From NCBI GenBank assembly GCA_012955965.1, contig JABBZI010000005.1:1-64000 (forward strand): a stretch of DNA of 64,000 bases, read 5' to 3'. How positions within the stretch are numbered: position 1 is the stretch's first letter; each line of letters starts with the position of its first letter. The stretch is from Clostridioides difficile (lineage in GTDB: Bacteria; Bacillota; Clostridia; Peptostreptococcales; Peptostreptococcaceae). The notes below the pieces were generated by a model. That model was given only the letters and a program-made list of their open reading frames with translations, ran no database searches and had not been told where the DNA came from. Both the position numbers and the translations under genes were made by a program. Positions 26,829 through 36,054 of this stretch are shown piece after piece.

Positions 26829-26858
26829 ATATGACATAAAGGTGTCGTATATTATGAA
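26829..26858 (+). promoter_or_regulatory. Dyad over a possible promoter of the effector-binding protein gene
   Basis: ATATGACA (26829-26836) and TGTCGTAT (26843-26850) form a near-perfect dyad. ATGACA (26831-26836) with TATGAA 16 nt later (26853-26858) would make a weak promoter with the dyad in the spacer. The TGACA half-site also occurs in the dyad at 27445. Confidence 0.35.
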
Positions 26859-26911
26859 TTATAATTAAATAAAACTAAGATAGACTAATAAAACAAAGTG
26901 AGGTATAAAGT

Positions 26912-27412
26912 ATGGATTATGAAATAGTAAATATAAGTGAGAAAATAGTTGTAGGAATATCAAAAGAAACTACAAACCAAGATGGACAAGCAGTAAAAGA
27001 TATAGGTGAGTCATGGAAGAGATTTATGGGCAAAGGTATATATAATTCTATAAAAGATAAAAAGAATGAAAATACAATAGGCCTATATACAGATTATCAA
27101 GGAGATTTTACAAATCCATATAACTTTGTTGCATGTTGTGAAGTAAATAGTGATGCAGATAAGGATATCAATTTGGACGAATTAAATACTAATGATACGG
27201 TTGGAGAAATTATTATAAGTAAAGTTATACCTGCAGGTAAGTATGCGAAATTTATTGTAGTAGGAGATATTCACAAAGCTATAGGAGATTTCTGGGTTGA
27301 ATTTTGGCAAATGGATTTTGATAGAACTTATATAAGTGATTTTGAAGAATATCAAGGTAATACATATGATGCTGATAATCATGAAATTCACATTTACATA
27401 GGAATAAACTAG
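26912..27412 (+). CDS. GyrI-like / AraC-type effector-binding domain protein
   Basis: A 166-aa single-domain protein of the GyrI-like/effector-binding (SOUL-like) fold, with the family pattern VNISEKIVVGISKET at the start, GLYTDYQGDF in the middle and AKFIVVGDIHKAI near the end. There is no DNA-binding domain, so it may bind a small hydrophobic ligand by itself. GAGGT precedes the ATG. It follows the WYL regulator by 160 bp and probably has its own promoter. Confidence 0.75.
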   Translation: MDYEIVNISEKIVVGISKETTNQDGQAVKDIGESWKRFMGKGIYNSIKDKKNENTIGLYTDYQGDFTNPYNFVACCEVNSDADKDINLDELNTNDTVGEIIISKVIPAGKYAKFIVVGDIHKAIGDFWVEFWQMDFDRTYISDFEEYQGNTYDADNHEIHIYIGIN

Positions 27413-27444
27413 ATTTACCCTATATGAGTATGTGTAATTTGTTA

Positions 27445-27473
27445 TTGACATATGTCAAATGAAGGGTTATTAT
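27445..27473 (+). promoter_or_regulatory. Promoter with a palindromic operator over the -35
   Basis: TTGACA (27445-27450), 17-nt spacer, TATTAT (27468-27473) is a near-consensus promoter. The -35 is part of a perfect 14-bp palindrome, TTGACATATGTCAA (27445-27458), a good repressor site. It serves the small gene at 27563. Confidence 0.6.
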
Positions 27474-27562
27474 GAACTGGTAAATGTTAGAGATAAGACA
27501 ATAGAATGTTTGAAAATTTTATGATAGGTTTTCATACATGAACTATGAAAGGGGATTTTCCT

Positions 27563-27862
27563 ATGTTTGAATGTGCATTTATTTATGTTGCTAAAGGTCT
27601 TAGTGCTGATAAGCAAAGAGCAGTTATTCCATCTGATACTATCAATATGAATGTTATTGGTGTGAAAAATTACGATGAAGCAGAAATTGTAGCAAAAGAA
27701 ATGGTGGAAAAGGGATGTACAGCTATTGAACTATGTGCTGGCTTTGGTAACGAAGGTATTTACAGAATTAAAAAAGTTGTTGGACCAAATGTTGCTGTAG
27801 GTGCAGTGAAATTTGATTTCCATCCAGCTTTTGGATTTAAAAGTGGAGACGAAATGTTCTAA
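27563..27862 (+). CDS. Small conserved protein (DUF6506-like)
   Basis: A 99-aa soluble protein starting MFECAFIYVAKG. It has alternating beta and alpha segments and a Gly-rich stretch (CAGFGNEGIYRIKK), suggesting a small alpha/beta fold; I recall the family as DUF6506, with unknown function. Start: an in-frame ATG at 27545 exists, but the Shine-Dalgarno AAAGGGGA lies downstream of it and 7 nt before ATG 27563. It has its own palindrome-bearing promoter and is followed by two strong terminators. Confidence 0.7.
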   Translation: MFECAFIYVAKGLSADKQRAVIPSDTINMNVIGVKNYDEAEIVAKEMVEKGCTAIELCAGFGNEGIYRIKKVVGPNVAVGAVKFDFHPAFGFKSGDEMF

Positions 27863-28047
27863 TAATAAGTTTACTTCTATTATATAGAGATTGTAAGAAT
27901 GAGTTTTCACAGACACTATAAAATGAATTTTAAAGAAAGTTAAGAGTGATAGAAAAGCATACATTTAGTACTCTAGATTATTATCTTTTATATAAACAAC
28001 TAAAATAGAGGAAATTAGAATACTTGTATGATGTTTTATTGAAAGTT

Positions 28048-28101
28048 ACTGACTGTAATTAATATGTTGAAGAATCAATATATTAATTACAGTCAGTTTT
28101 A
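28048..28101 (+). terminator. Strong terminator, 18-bp perfect stem
   Basis: ACTGACTGTAATTAATAT (28048-28065) is the exact reverse complement of 28080-28097, followed by TTTATTG. The segment 27863-28047 before it holds nothing recognisable. Confidence 0.8.
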
Positions 28102-28115
28102 TTGTTTGTAATGAT

Positions 28116-28150
28116 AAGCAGTAAATCTATAAAAGGTTTACTGCTTTTTT
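28116..28150 (+). terminator. Second terminator in tandem
   Basis: AAGCAGTAAA (28116-28125) pairs with TTTACTGCTT (28137-28146), followed by T through 28150. It lies 15 bp after the previous terminator. Confidence 0.8.
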
Positions 28151-28914
28151 AATGATTAGCAATTTTTTTTATGATTAATAATATCAATTTTACTTTGAAC
28201 CTATATAATTATATTGTTTTGTTATACATTTAATACTTTTTCCTGTAAATATGTACTTTTAGATATCATTATTTGTCTCGAGATTTTTAAGATAAAAGAT
28301 AAAAAATTGTAAGTACAGACTAGTAAGATACTTTTGGATTTATAAATAGATAATAAAAAAAATTATAAAAAATAATGTATAAAGCTAAACCTAATTTAAT
28401 CGATAATACATATATATAAATACAATTAAGTAATAAAACTACTATTTTTTGGATGTTAAGCAAGCTAGAAATTATATATTAAAGAAGCAAATAAAACTGT
28501 AATTTAATATTTTATGTAATATGATAAGAGTTTTTCATTTTTTATAAATTGCAAACTTGTTAAATTATAAAAATAAATCTACAGAAAGAATTTGAATGAA
28601 TCTGAAAAAAATCTTATACAAATATAAAAAAATATAAGATTATTTTATCTTTCTTTGATTACTTCTGACAACTTTTTATGTTTTATACAATTATATTTTT
28701 ATTAACTCGTCAAAATGCCAAACATATATTACAATAGATATATAAGTTTTTTCATTGACAAATTGTGTTAATATGATTGAATATAATATGGCATAAATGA
28801 TTACTTTTATTTATCAATGAAATATATATATTATGTAGCGAAAAATAGTCAGATAGTATAGACAATAACTGAAATAAAAACGTTTATTGTTGTACATATG
28901 GAGGAGTTAGTTTT
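28151..28914 (+). other. Long AT-rich region upstream of the chemotaxis operon
   Basis: About 760 bp without a gene. A stem-loop (AATCTTATA 28610-28618, TATAAGATT 28633-28641) with T-rich tail may be another terminator. TTGACA at 28755 and TATAAT at 28782 are separated by 21 nt, too far for a standard promoter, so the start of the chemotaxis transcript is unclear. No flagellar sigma-factor (SigD) motif was recognised. Confidence 0.4.
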
Positions 28915-29277
28915 ATGGAAAATAAAATTTTGATAGTAGATGATGCTATTTTTATGAGAATGATGATTAAAGAAGCTCTGAGTAAAAGTGGCTATGAAAA
29001 TTTAGTAGAAGCAAATGATGGAGAAGAAGCTTGTAATATGTTTAAAGATGAAAAGCCTGATTTGATGTTACTTGACATTACAATGCCAAAAAAAGATGGG
29101 TTAGAGGTGTTAAGAGAAGTAAAAAAGTTAGATTCAAATGCTAAGGTGGTGATGTGTTCTGCAATAGGACAAGAAAATATGATTGTAGAAGCTATAAAAC
29201 TTGGAGCATTAGACTTTATAGTAAAGCCCTTTAAAACAGATGCATTAGTCAAGGTTGTGAAAAATGCTTTAAAATAA
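28915..29277 (+). CDS. cheY: Chemotaxis response regulator CheY
   Basis: A 120-aa stand-alone receiver domain. Acidic pair at 9-10 (IVDD), phospho-acceptor Asp54 in MLLDITMPKK, the conserved Ser/Thr position near 82 and Lys104 in IVKPF. When phosphorylated by CheA it binds the flagellar switch. It is the first gene of the chemotaxis operon, with GGAGG 10 nt before the ATG. Placing cheY first and pairing it with cheC/cheD is the Bacillus/Thermotoga arrangement. Confidence 0.93.
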   Translation: MENKILIVDDAIFMRMMIKEALSKSGYENLVEANDGEEACNMFKDEKPDLMLLDITMPKKDGLEVLREVKKLDSNAKVVMCSAIGQENMIVEAIKLGALDFIVKPFKTDALVKVVKNALK

Positions 29278-29315
29278 GAATGTAAATAAACACTGATACA
29301 GTGGAAGGTACATAA

Positions 29316-29960
29316 ATGCAACAATTAAAAGGAGGAGTTTATATTATAAATTATTTAGAACTTGATGATGCTCATATAGATGCTCTTAGAGAAATTGGTA
29401 ATATAGGCTCTGGGAATGCAATCACTGCACTTGCATCCATGATAAATAGTAATATAGAAGTATTAATACCAATGGTAAAGATACTTGAATATAATGAAGC
29501 AACCAATTTGCTTGGTGGTCCAGAAAATAAAGTAGTATGTATTTTACTTGATATGAAAGGCGATATTAATGGAATGTTTATGTTTTTGTTGGATGAATCA
29601 ATCACCCAACTTATGTTAAATTCTCTTTTTAATAAAGAAGAGTCTGTTTTGGATGAGATTGAAGGTATTGAAATTTCAGCAATCAAAGAAATTGGAAATA
29701 TTATGGCAAGTTCATATGTAAATGCAATGGCGTCTATGTTAGATATGACCATAAGTATTTCAGTTCCAGACATGTGTATTGATATGATTGGAGCTGTGCT
29801 AAATGTACCTATGATAAGATTTTCAGATGTTGGTGACAAAGTCTTATTTATAGAAAATAAATTCAAAATGAGTGATAATTATTTTACTAGTCATATTTTG
29901 ATGATTCCAGAGATGAGCTCACTTAAAGAAATATTAGTGAGGTTGGGATTAAAAGTATGA
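29316..29960 (+). CDS. cheC: CheY-P phosphatase CheC
   Basis: CheC dephosphorylates CheY-P and binds CheD. Both phosphatase motifs of the form D/S-x3-E-x2-N-x22-P are complete: DALREIGN with Pro 23 residues on, and SAIKEIGN with Pro 23 residues on, so two active sites are expected. Length (about 205-214 aa) fits. Start is uncertain: ATG 29316 has GGAAGG (29303-29308) 7 nt upstream, but a stronger AAAAGGAGG (29327-29335) lies inside the frame, 7 nt before an ATT at 29343 and 10 nt before ATA 29346. I keep ATG 29316. The 3' end overlaps cheD by 4 nt (ATGA). Confidence 0.92.
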   Translation: MQQLKGGVYIINYLELDDAHIDALREIGNIGSGNAITALASMINSNIEVLIPMVKILEYNEATNLLGGPENKVVCILLDMKGDINGMFMFLLDESITQLMLNSLFNKEESVLDEIEGIEISAIKEIGNIMASSYVNAMASMLDMTISISVPDMCIDMIGAVLNVPMIRFSDVGDKVLFIENKFKMSDNYFTSHILMIPEMSSLKEILVRLGLKV

Positions 29961-30442
29961 AGAGGGAGATAGTAGTAAACATTGCAGATATGAAGATAGC
30001 CTATAAACCAAATGTTTTGGTTACATATGCACTTGGTTCTTGTGTAGGAGTATGTTTGATAGATAAAATAGCAGGAATTGGTGGAATGTTGCATGTCATG
30101 TTGCCATATAGTAAAGATGCTATTAATATTGAAAATAAATATAAGTTTGCTGACACAGGAATAAATGAGCTTATTAAATCTATGGAGCATATAGGCGCAA
30201 ATAGAATGTATATAAAAGCAAAAATTGCTGGAGGAGCTCAAATGTTTTTAGGAAATAGCAATTCATCCATTGCAAGCATAGGGCATAGAAATGTTGAAGC
30301 AGTAAAAAAAACACTTTTAGGGCTAAATATTCCAATAGTAGCAGAAGACACAGGTATGAATTACGGACGGACAATACGTTTTTGTACTGAGACAGGCGAA
30401 TTGCTTGTAGATTCAATAAATAAAGGTAAAAAGAAAATATAA
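29957..30442 (+). CDS. cheD: Chemoreceptor glutamine deamidase CheD
   Basis: A 161-aa CheD. Catalytic Cys in LGSCVGV, His in MLHVMLP and the AGGAQMF segment correspond to the Cys-His-Thr/Asn deamidase site. CheD deamidates receptor glutamines and activates CheC phosphatase, giving feedback adaptation. It overlaps cheC by 4 nt, so the two partners are translationally coupled. Confidence 0.92.
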   Translation: MKREIVVNIADMKIAYKPNVLVTYALGSCVGVCLIDKIAGIGGMLHVMLPYSKDAINIENKYKFADTGINELIKSMEHIGANRMYIKAKIAGGAQMFLGNSNSSIASIGHRNVEAVKKTLLGLNIPIVAEDTGMNYGRTIRFCTETGELLVDSINKGKKKI

Positions 30443-30484
30443 TATATATTTTATAGAGAATATATTTTAGAGGGGAGGAATTAA

Positions 30485-31003
30485 ATGAGATTTCCAGATG
30501 ACCCATATTTAGATTATAGGCTAGTTGATGAAGGAATTAAATATCTAAAATTTAAAGTAGATGAGCAAGATTTCGGTATTGAGATTGAAAAGGTTGTAGA
30601 AATTGTTGGAAATCAAGAAATTATATTTATTCCAGAACTCCCAACATATTCAAAAGGTATAATAAATTTAAGAGGTAAAATTATTCCAATAATAGATATG
30701 CGTTTGAGACTTAAAAAAGGCGATTTAATCATTGCTAATTGTATGTATATAGTAGTAGTCGAAATAAAGGATTTATTAGTAGGATTTATAGTTGATAAAG
30801 TTGATGAGATAATAAGCTTAGAAAAAAATCAAATATCTTCTCCACCAAGAGTTACTTTTGAGTACTCAGATTATTTTGTAAGTGGTATTGGAGAGATAGA
30901 GAGTAAAATAATTACCTTACTAGATTTAGAGAAACTTTTGACAGATAAAGAAGAAATTTTAATAGATGAAGTAGTTAATAAATATAATTGCACTATCATG
31001 TAG
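30485..31003 (+). CDS. cheW: CheW-type coupling protein (first copy)
   Basis: A 172-aa CheW-like domain that links the receptor to CheA. Typical features: LKFKVDEQDFGIEIEKVVEI, ELPTYSKGIINLRGKIIPIID and LLVGFIVDKVDEI. It has a short extra N-end (about 15 residues) relative to minimal CheW. GGGGAGG precedes the ATG. A second CheW gene lies at 36055 in the same operon; the two differ clearly in sequence. Confidence 0.92.
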   Translation: MRFPDDPYLDYRLVDEGIKYLKFKVDEQDFGIEIEKVVEIVGNQEIIFIPELPTYSKGIINLRGKIIPIIDMRLRLKKGDLIIANCMYIVVVEIKDLLVGFIVDKVDEIISLEKNQISSPPRVTFEYSDYFVSGIGEIESKIITLLDLEKLLTDKEEILIDEVVNKYNCTIM

Positions 31004-31138
31004 CACAGGGATATAATTAGAAGGTTATTATAAAAAGATTGTAATGGGAACATTTGGGGATGTAGTGGTATAATTATTAAGTATAAGAATTTTAAATTAT
31101 TAAAATTTGAATATATTATGTTTAAGAGAGGTTTGTAT

Positions 31139-32098
31139 ATGGAAAATAAGCAACAAGGAACAATTTTAGTCGTTGATGATAGTGTCCTAATGTGTGACTT
31201 AATAGATAAAACACTTACAAAAGATAATTTTAAGGTGAAAAAAGCATTTAATGCAATAGAGGCAAAAGCGTTTATTGAAGAATGTATACCAGATATTATT
31301 TTACTTGACATAATTTTACCAGGTAATTCTGGATTTGATTTTTGTAAGGAAGTAAAATCTAATTTTCGCACATCAGATATACCTATAATATTTATAACTT
31401 CAAAAAATGCAGATACAGATATAGTAAAGGGATTTGGTGTAGGTGCAATAGATTATATGGTGAAGCCTTTTAGTATGACAGAATTAAAAGCTCGTATTAT
31501 GGCTCATCTTGAAGTAAAGAAATCTCAAGATAAATTGAAAAAGATAAATAATGAGCTGGAATCTTCTCTCGAAAAATTAAATAGACTTGTTGTGAGAGAT
31601 TACCTTACAGGTCTTTACAATAGAAGACATATAATTAATCAACTTATGGAACAAAGAAGAATTAATAAGTACAATGACACATCAATATCTCTTATTCTAG
31701 GTGATATTGATGACTTCAAAGTTATTAATGATACTTATGGTCATGAAGCAGGAGATTTTGTATTGACAGTAATATCAAGCATAATAAAAAAGAATTGTAG
31801 ACAGATTGATACTGTATCAAGATGGGGTGGAGAAGAGTTTTTGATAATGCTTACAAATACTTCAATGGAAGGTGCTAAAATACTTTCAGAAAGAATTCGC
31901 AAAGAAATAAAAGAATTTGAATTCAACTACAAAGAAAACAAAATAAAATGCACTATTACATTAGGAGTAGTAGAAGTAAACTCAAATATATCATTAGAAG
32001 AAAACATATCCTTAGCAGATAAAGCGATGTATGAGGGTAAAAATTTAGGAAAAGACTGTAGCGTAGTAAGTACAATGAAAGGATTAAAAAGGATATAA
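31139..32098 (+). CDS. Response regulator-diguanylate cyclase (REC-GGDEF) in the chemotaxis operon
   Basis: A 319-aa PleD/WspR-like protein. The receiver has acidic residues at 13-14 (VVDD), phospho-Asp57 in LLDIILPG and Lys in MVKPFS; a charged coiled linker (about 125-148) leads to a GGDEF domain with active motif RWGGEEF (GGEEF at 230-234) and an intact inhibitory site RQID (221-224), exactly five residues before it. It should make c-di-GMP when phosphorylated, presumably by CheA, and be product-inhibited. Start: ATG 31139, 7 nt after AAGAGAGG, rather than ATG 31118 before that site. It sits between cheW and the receptor gene. Position matches CD0537 as recalled. Confidence 0.93.
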   Translation: MENKQQGTILVVDDSVLMCDLIDKTLTKDNFKVKKAFNAIEAKAFIEECIPDIILLDIILPGNSGFDFCKEVKSNFRTSDIPIIFITSKNADTDIVKGFGVGAIDYMVKPFSMTELKARIMAHLEVKKSQDKLKKINNELESSLEKLNRLVVRDYLTGLYNRRHIINQLMEQRRINKYNDTSISLILGDIDDFKVINDTYGHEAGDFVLTVISSIIKKNCRQIDTVSRWGGEEFLIMLTNTSMEGAKILSERIRKEIKEFEFNYKENKIKCTITLGVVEVNSNISLEENISLADKAMYEGKNLGKDCSVVSTMKGLKRI

Positions 32099-32139
32099 AT
32101 TAATATCTTAATAAACTTACTTTATAAAGGAGTAGATGT

Positions 32140-33843
32140 ATGAAAAGAGAAGTAAAGCTTTCTAAATTAGCAATTGTATTGCTGATTATTATAGTAATGG
32201 CTGTTCTAGCAGGGATTTTTTCTTCAATTTCATCTTATAAAGCATTTGAAAAAGTGGAAAAAAGTATTAATGATATGAATAATTTGAGAACTCAAAGCCA
32301 GTATATAAAAGATACAACAAGAGAAGTAAGTGATGTATTAAGAAGATATGTCTTTACAGGTGATAAAAGGAACAAAGATACTTATGAAAAAGAGTTATAT
32401 GGAAAAACAAGAGAGTCAGCGCTAAATAAATTAGAAAGAATTGGTCTTACAAAGAGTGAGTCAAATAAAATCTTAAAAGCAAAAGAAATATCAGATTCGT
32501 TAGTGCCAACAGAACAAAGTGCTATAAAAGCAGTTGAAAACAATGATAAGAGCTTGGCTCAGAGTATAATTTTTGGTAGTGACTATATAAACTCTCAAGA
32601 AAGAATGGATTCTTTAATAAATGAATTTCAAGAGGATATAGCTAATCGTTCAAATACTGAAATTATAGAAGTCAAAAAAGAATTACAAAGTTTAATACTG
32701 AGAACAATATTCATACTTTCTCTATTGATAATACTGACAATAATAGAATATACAGTAATAAAATTAAAGATAGTGATTCCTATTAATAAAGTAGAAAAAC
32801 ACTTTTCAAGAATTGCATCTGGAGACTTAAGAACAAGTATAGATATTGAAGAAAGTAAGTCTGAAATAGGTATGTTGGTTGGTTCTGTTAAGAAGATGCA
32901 AAGTATGCTTTTAAATTATATAGACCTTATAGATAGTACCTTAACTAGTATTGCAAAAGGCGACTTAAGAGTAGAGATAGACCAAGAATTTATAGGAGAT
33001 TTTGAATCAATCAAAACATCATTAGAAAGTATAATAAACTCTTTTAATGGTGATTTTTCTGAAATAAATTTATCAGCAGAACAAGTTGCAAGTGCATCAG
33101 AACAAGTAGCAGCAGGTGCACAAGCTCTTTCACAAGGTGCTACTGAACAAGCCAGCTCAGTAGAAGAATTAGCTTCTACAATCAATGAAATATCAGATGG
33201 AATTAAGAAATGTGCAGATAGTGCTAGTCTTGCATGTGAAGTATCTGACCAATCAGCACAACAAGTTAGTTTTGGAAGTAGATGTATGGATGATATGATG
33301 ACTTCAATGGGTGAAATAAGTGAAAAATCCAGTGAAATATCAAAAATAATCAAAACAATAGATGAGATAGCTTTTCAAACTAATATTCTTGCATTAAATG
33401 CAGCTGTTGAAGCGGCAAGAGCAGGTCAATATGGTAGAGGATTTGCAGTTGTAGCAGATGAAGTTAGGTCTTTAGCTGGTAAAAGTGCGAAAGCAGCTCA
33501 AAATACTGCGATTCTCATAGAAGAAGCCATTAAAACAGTAGAAAATGGCGTCAAAATTGCCAAAGAGACTGCAAAAGCACTGGATTTAGTGGTGAATGGT
33601 GTAGAAAAAACTACTGATTATATTAATGGAATTTCTTCATCTGTACATAGCCAAGAAATAGCAATTACACAGATTTTGTCTGGAATAGAGCAAATCTCTA
33701 TAGTAGTCCAAATGAATTCAGCAACAGCAGAGGAAAGTGCAGCAGCTTCAGAAGAGATGTCTGCTCAAGCACAAATCTTAAAAGAATTAGTAGAAAAATT
33801 TCATCTAAAGGAAAGTGAGATAAAAGAATCATCATGGATTTAA
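32140..33843 (+). CDS. Methyl-accepting chemotaxis protein
   Basis: A 567-aa receptor: membrane helix near 8-30, an external helical domain of about 155 aa, a second membrane helix near 188-206, HAMP region (about 210-310, possibly extended), and a long cytoplasmic coiled coil whose hairpin tip is canonical (NILALNAAVEAARAG, FAVVADEVRSLAGKS). Gln/Glu-rich methylation helices flank it. The external domain is a four-helix-bundle size but its ligand is unknown. No CheR-tethering pentapeptide is seen at the C-end (ESSWI). It is the only receptor gene in the window. Confidence 0.92.
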   Translation: MKREVKLSKLAIVLLIIIVMAVLAGIFSSISSYKAFEKVEKSINDMNNLRTQSQYIKDTTREVSDVLRRYVFTGDKRNKDTYEKELYGKTRESALNKLERIGLTKSESNKILKAKEISDSLVPTEQSAIKAVENNDKSLAQSIIFGSDYINSQERMDSLINEFQEDIANRSNTEIIEVKKELQSLILRTIFILSLLIILTIIEYTVIKLKIVIPINKVEKHFSRIASGDLRTSIDIEESKSEIGMLVGSVKKMQSMLLNYIDLIDSTLTSIAKGDLRVEIDQEFIGDFESIKTSLESIINSFNGDFSEINLSAEQVASASEQVAAGAQALSQGATEQASSVEELASTINEISDGIKKCADSASLACEVSDQSAQQVSFGSRCMDDMMTSMGEISEKSSEISKIIKTIDEIAFQTNILALNAAVEAARAGQYGRGFAVVADEVRSLAGKSAKAAQNTAILIEEAIKTVENGVKIAKETAKALDLVVNGVEKTTDYINGISSSVHSQEIAITQILSGIEQISIVVQMNSATAEESAAASEEMSAQAQILKELVEKFHLKESEIKESSWI

Positions 33844-33915
33844 ATTATGAGATGTTATATAGTGTAAAATTATAACGTAAAATAGAAAATTATTTGTAGG
33901 CCGTAGGTGATAAAT

Positions 33916-36042
33916 ATGAATTATATTGAACCGAGTATGAGACCAATGTTAGATATGTTTATATTTGAGACAAGTCTATTACTTGAACAATTAGATGAAA
34001 TTATGATTCAAATAGAAAAAGAAAAAGTATTTAGTTATAGCAATATCAATGAAACCTTTAGAATAATGCATACAATAAAAGGCTCAGCTTCTATGATGGG
34101 ATTAGATAACATAGCTGCTTTGGCACATAGTGTGGAAGATTTATTTTATGTCATACGTGAAGGAAAAATAGAAGTTTTAGATAATGATTTTTTGTTTGAC
34201 TTGGTTTTTCAATCTTTGGATTTTATAAAATGTGATATAGGTAAGTTGCAATCAGGAGATTGTATATCTTCTGAGTACTCTAATTTTATAGAAACAATTA
34301 AAGATTATGTAGGTACTTTGGAATTATCAACTTCTATGGAATCAAAAAATAATACAAGTTTAAAAAATATAGATGATGAAGAAATAATAGATTCAGTTTT
34401 TTCATACAAAGAAAATGCTGATATAGTAAAAATAATCTTTGAACAAGGTTGTATGATGGAAAATGTAAGGGCTTTTATGCTTATATTTGAGCTTAGAGAC
34501 TACTGTGAGTTTATAGAGTTTTATCCTAAAGATGTGGAAACAAATACAGAAGTAGCAGAATATATTAGAGATTATGGGTTTTATATACAATTTATTGCAA
34601 AAGAGGATAGAAATTTAGTTTATAGAACTATACAAGAGAATCTCTATGTACAAGAATATATAAATATTAGCAAAGAAGATATAGAAGTAAAAAGAATACC
34701 AGATAATGATAAAACAGAAAATAAATTAGAAGACAATCAGGAAATAAGCATAGAATATCAAAATACTTATATAACAGAGGATGAACTACAAGAAAGTATT
34801 TTAAAAGACAAAGTAGACACAGAAAAAAATAGTCTAAGTGACGAAAATGAACATTTACCAATAAGTAAACAGAGTATTATGAGTGTAAATTTAGAAAAAT
34901 TAGATTTACTTCAAAATATAGTTGGAGAAATTGTAATTATGGAATCAATGGTTGTAAATAGTGTAAATTCTACAGGTGTTGATATAGATAATTTCAATAA
35001 AGCAACAAGACAATTGCATAAGCTTACAGATGAATTACAGGACATAGTAATGTCGATGCGTATGATTCAAATTGCTGGTGTATTTCAAAAAATGCATAGA
35101 ATTGTGCGAGATATGAATAAAAAATTAGATAAAAATGTAGAACTAATAACCATAGGTGCAGAGACAGAAGTAGATAAAAATGTAATTGATAATTTAGCAG
35201 AGCCATTCATGCATCTTATAAGAAATGCTATGGACCATGCAATAGAATCTATTGAAGAGCGTATAGCTAAAGGTAAAGAAGAAGTAGGAAAAATAGTACT
35301 ATCTGCTGAAAACTTAGGTGGAGAAGCCGTAATAAGTATATCAGATGATGGTAGAGGTCTTATGAAAGATAAGATTTTAGCAAAGGCCAAGGAGCAAGGT
35401 ATTCTTAAACATTCAAGTAATGAATACACTGATGATGAAGTTAATTCTTTGATTATGACTCCAGGATTTTCTACAAAAGAATCTGTGACTGAGTTTTCTG
35501 GTAGAGGAGTAGGTATGGATATTGTCCGAAAAAGCATTGAAAAGGTTGGAGGCTCAATTGAAGTAAAAAGTAAACAAGATGAAGGAACTACATTTACTAT
35601 AAAAATACCACTTACTCTTTCTATAGTAGAAGGGATGGAGTTTAAGGTTGGAGATTCGTTATTTACTTTACCAATATCAGCAATAAGAAGAACTTTTAAA
35701 CTTACAGACTTAAACCAAGTAGTTACAGAAGGTAATACTGGAGAGTTAATTATGATATATGGAGCCTGCATTCCTATTATAAGGTTGCATAAAATATATA
35801 ATATTAAAACAGATGTAACCAACCTAATGAATGGGAATATGATAATTATTGAAAATGAGCAGAAAGCGGCATGTATTTTTGTTGATGAAATAATAGGAAA
35901 TCAACAAGTTGTCGTAAAGCCATTTCCAGTTTATTTTAACAGATTCAATATGAAAAGCAATGGATTATCAGGATGTACAATACTTGGAGATGGAAGCATA
36001 AGTTTGATTATAGATGCAGATAACATTATGGAAATATATTAG
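33916..36042 (+). CDS. cheA: Chemotaxis histidine kinase CheA
   Basis: A 708-aa CheA with all five parts: P1 phosphotransfer (1-105, His52 in MHTIKGSASM), P2 CheY-binding region (about 165-255), an acidic linker, P3 dimerisation (about 315-385), P4 ATPase (N-box HLIRNAMDHAIES, SDDGRGL, SGRGVGMDIV) and a C-terminal CheW-like P5. It phosphorylates CheY and, by inference, the operon's REC-GGDEF protein. Start: the frame opens at GTG 33907, but TAGGTG (33904-33909) is best placed 6 nt before ATG 33916. Confidence 0.94.
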   Translation: MNYIEPSMRPMLDMFIFETSLLLEQLDEIMIQIEKEKVFSYSNINETFRIMHTIKGSASMMGLDNIAALAHSVEDLFYVIREGKIEVLDNDFLFDLVFQSLDFIKCDIGKLQSGDCISSEYSNFIETIKDYVGTLELSTSMESKNNTSLKNIDDEEIIDSVFSYKENADIVKIIFEQGCMMENVRAFMLIFELRDYCEFIEFYPKDVETNTEVAEYIRDYGFYIQFIAKEDRNLVYRTIQENLYVQEYINISKEDIEVKRIPDNDKTENKLEDNQEISIEYQNTYITEDELQESILKDKVDTEKNSLSDENEHLPISKQSIMSVNLEKLDLLQNIVGEIVIMESMVVNSVNSTGVDIDNFNKATRQLHKLTDELQDIVMSMRMIQIAGVFQKMHRIVRDMNKKLDKNVELITIGAETEVDKNVIDNLAEPFMHLIRNAMDHAIESIEERIAKGKEEVGKIVLSAENLGGEAVISISDDGRGLMKDKILAKAKEQGILKHSSNEYTDDEVNSLIMTPGFSTKESVTEFSGRGVGMDIVRKSIEKVGGSIEVKSKQDEGTTFTIKIPLTLSIVEGMEFKVGDSLFTLPISAIRRTFKLTDLNQVVTEGNTGELIMIYGACIPIIRLHKIYNIKTDVTNLMNGNMIIIENEQKAACIFVDEIIGNQQVVVKPFPVYFNRFNMKSNGLSGCTILGDGSISLIIDADNIMEIY

Positions 36043-36054
36043 GGGATTTAAAGT

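Noticed and set aside
28755-28787. TTGACA and TATAAT as promoter of the chemotaxis operon
   Set aside because: The spacer is 21 nt; kept only as an observation.
28788-28805. Sigma-54 promoter before cheY (ATGGCATAAATGATTA)
   Set aside because: The -12 half has TTA instead of TTGC, and the spacing fails.
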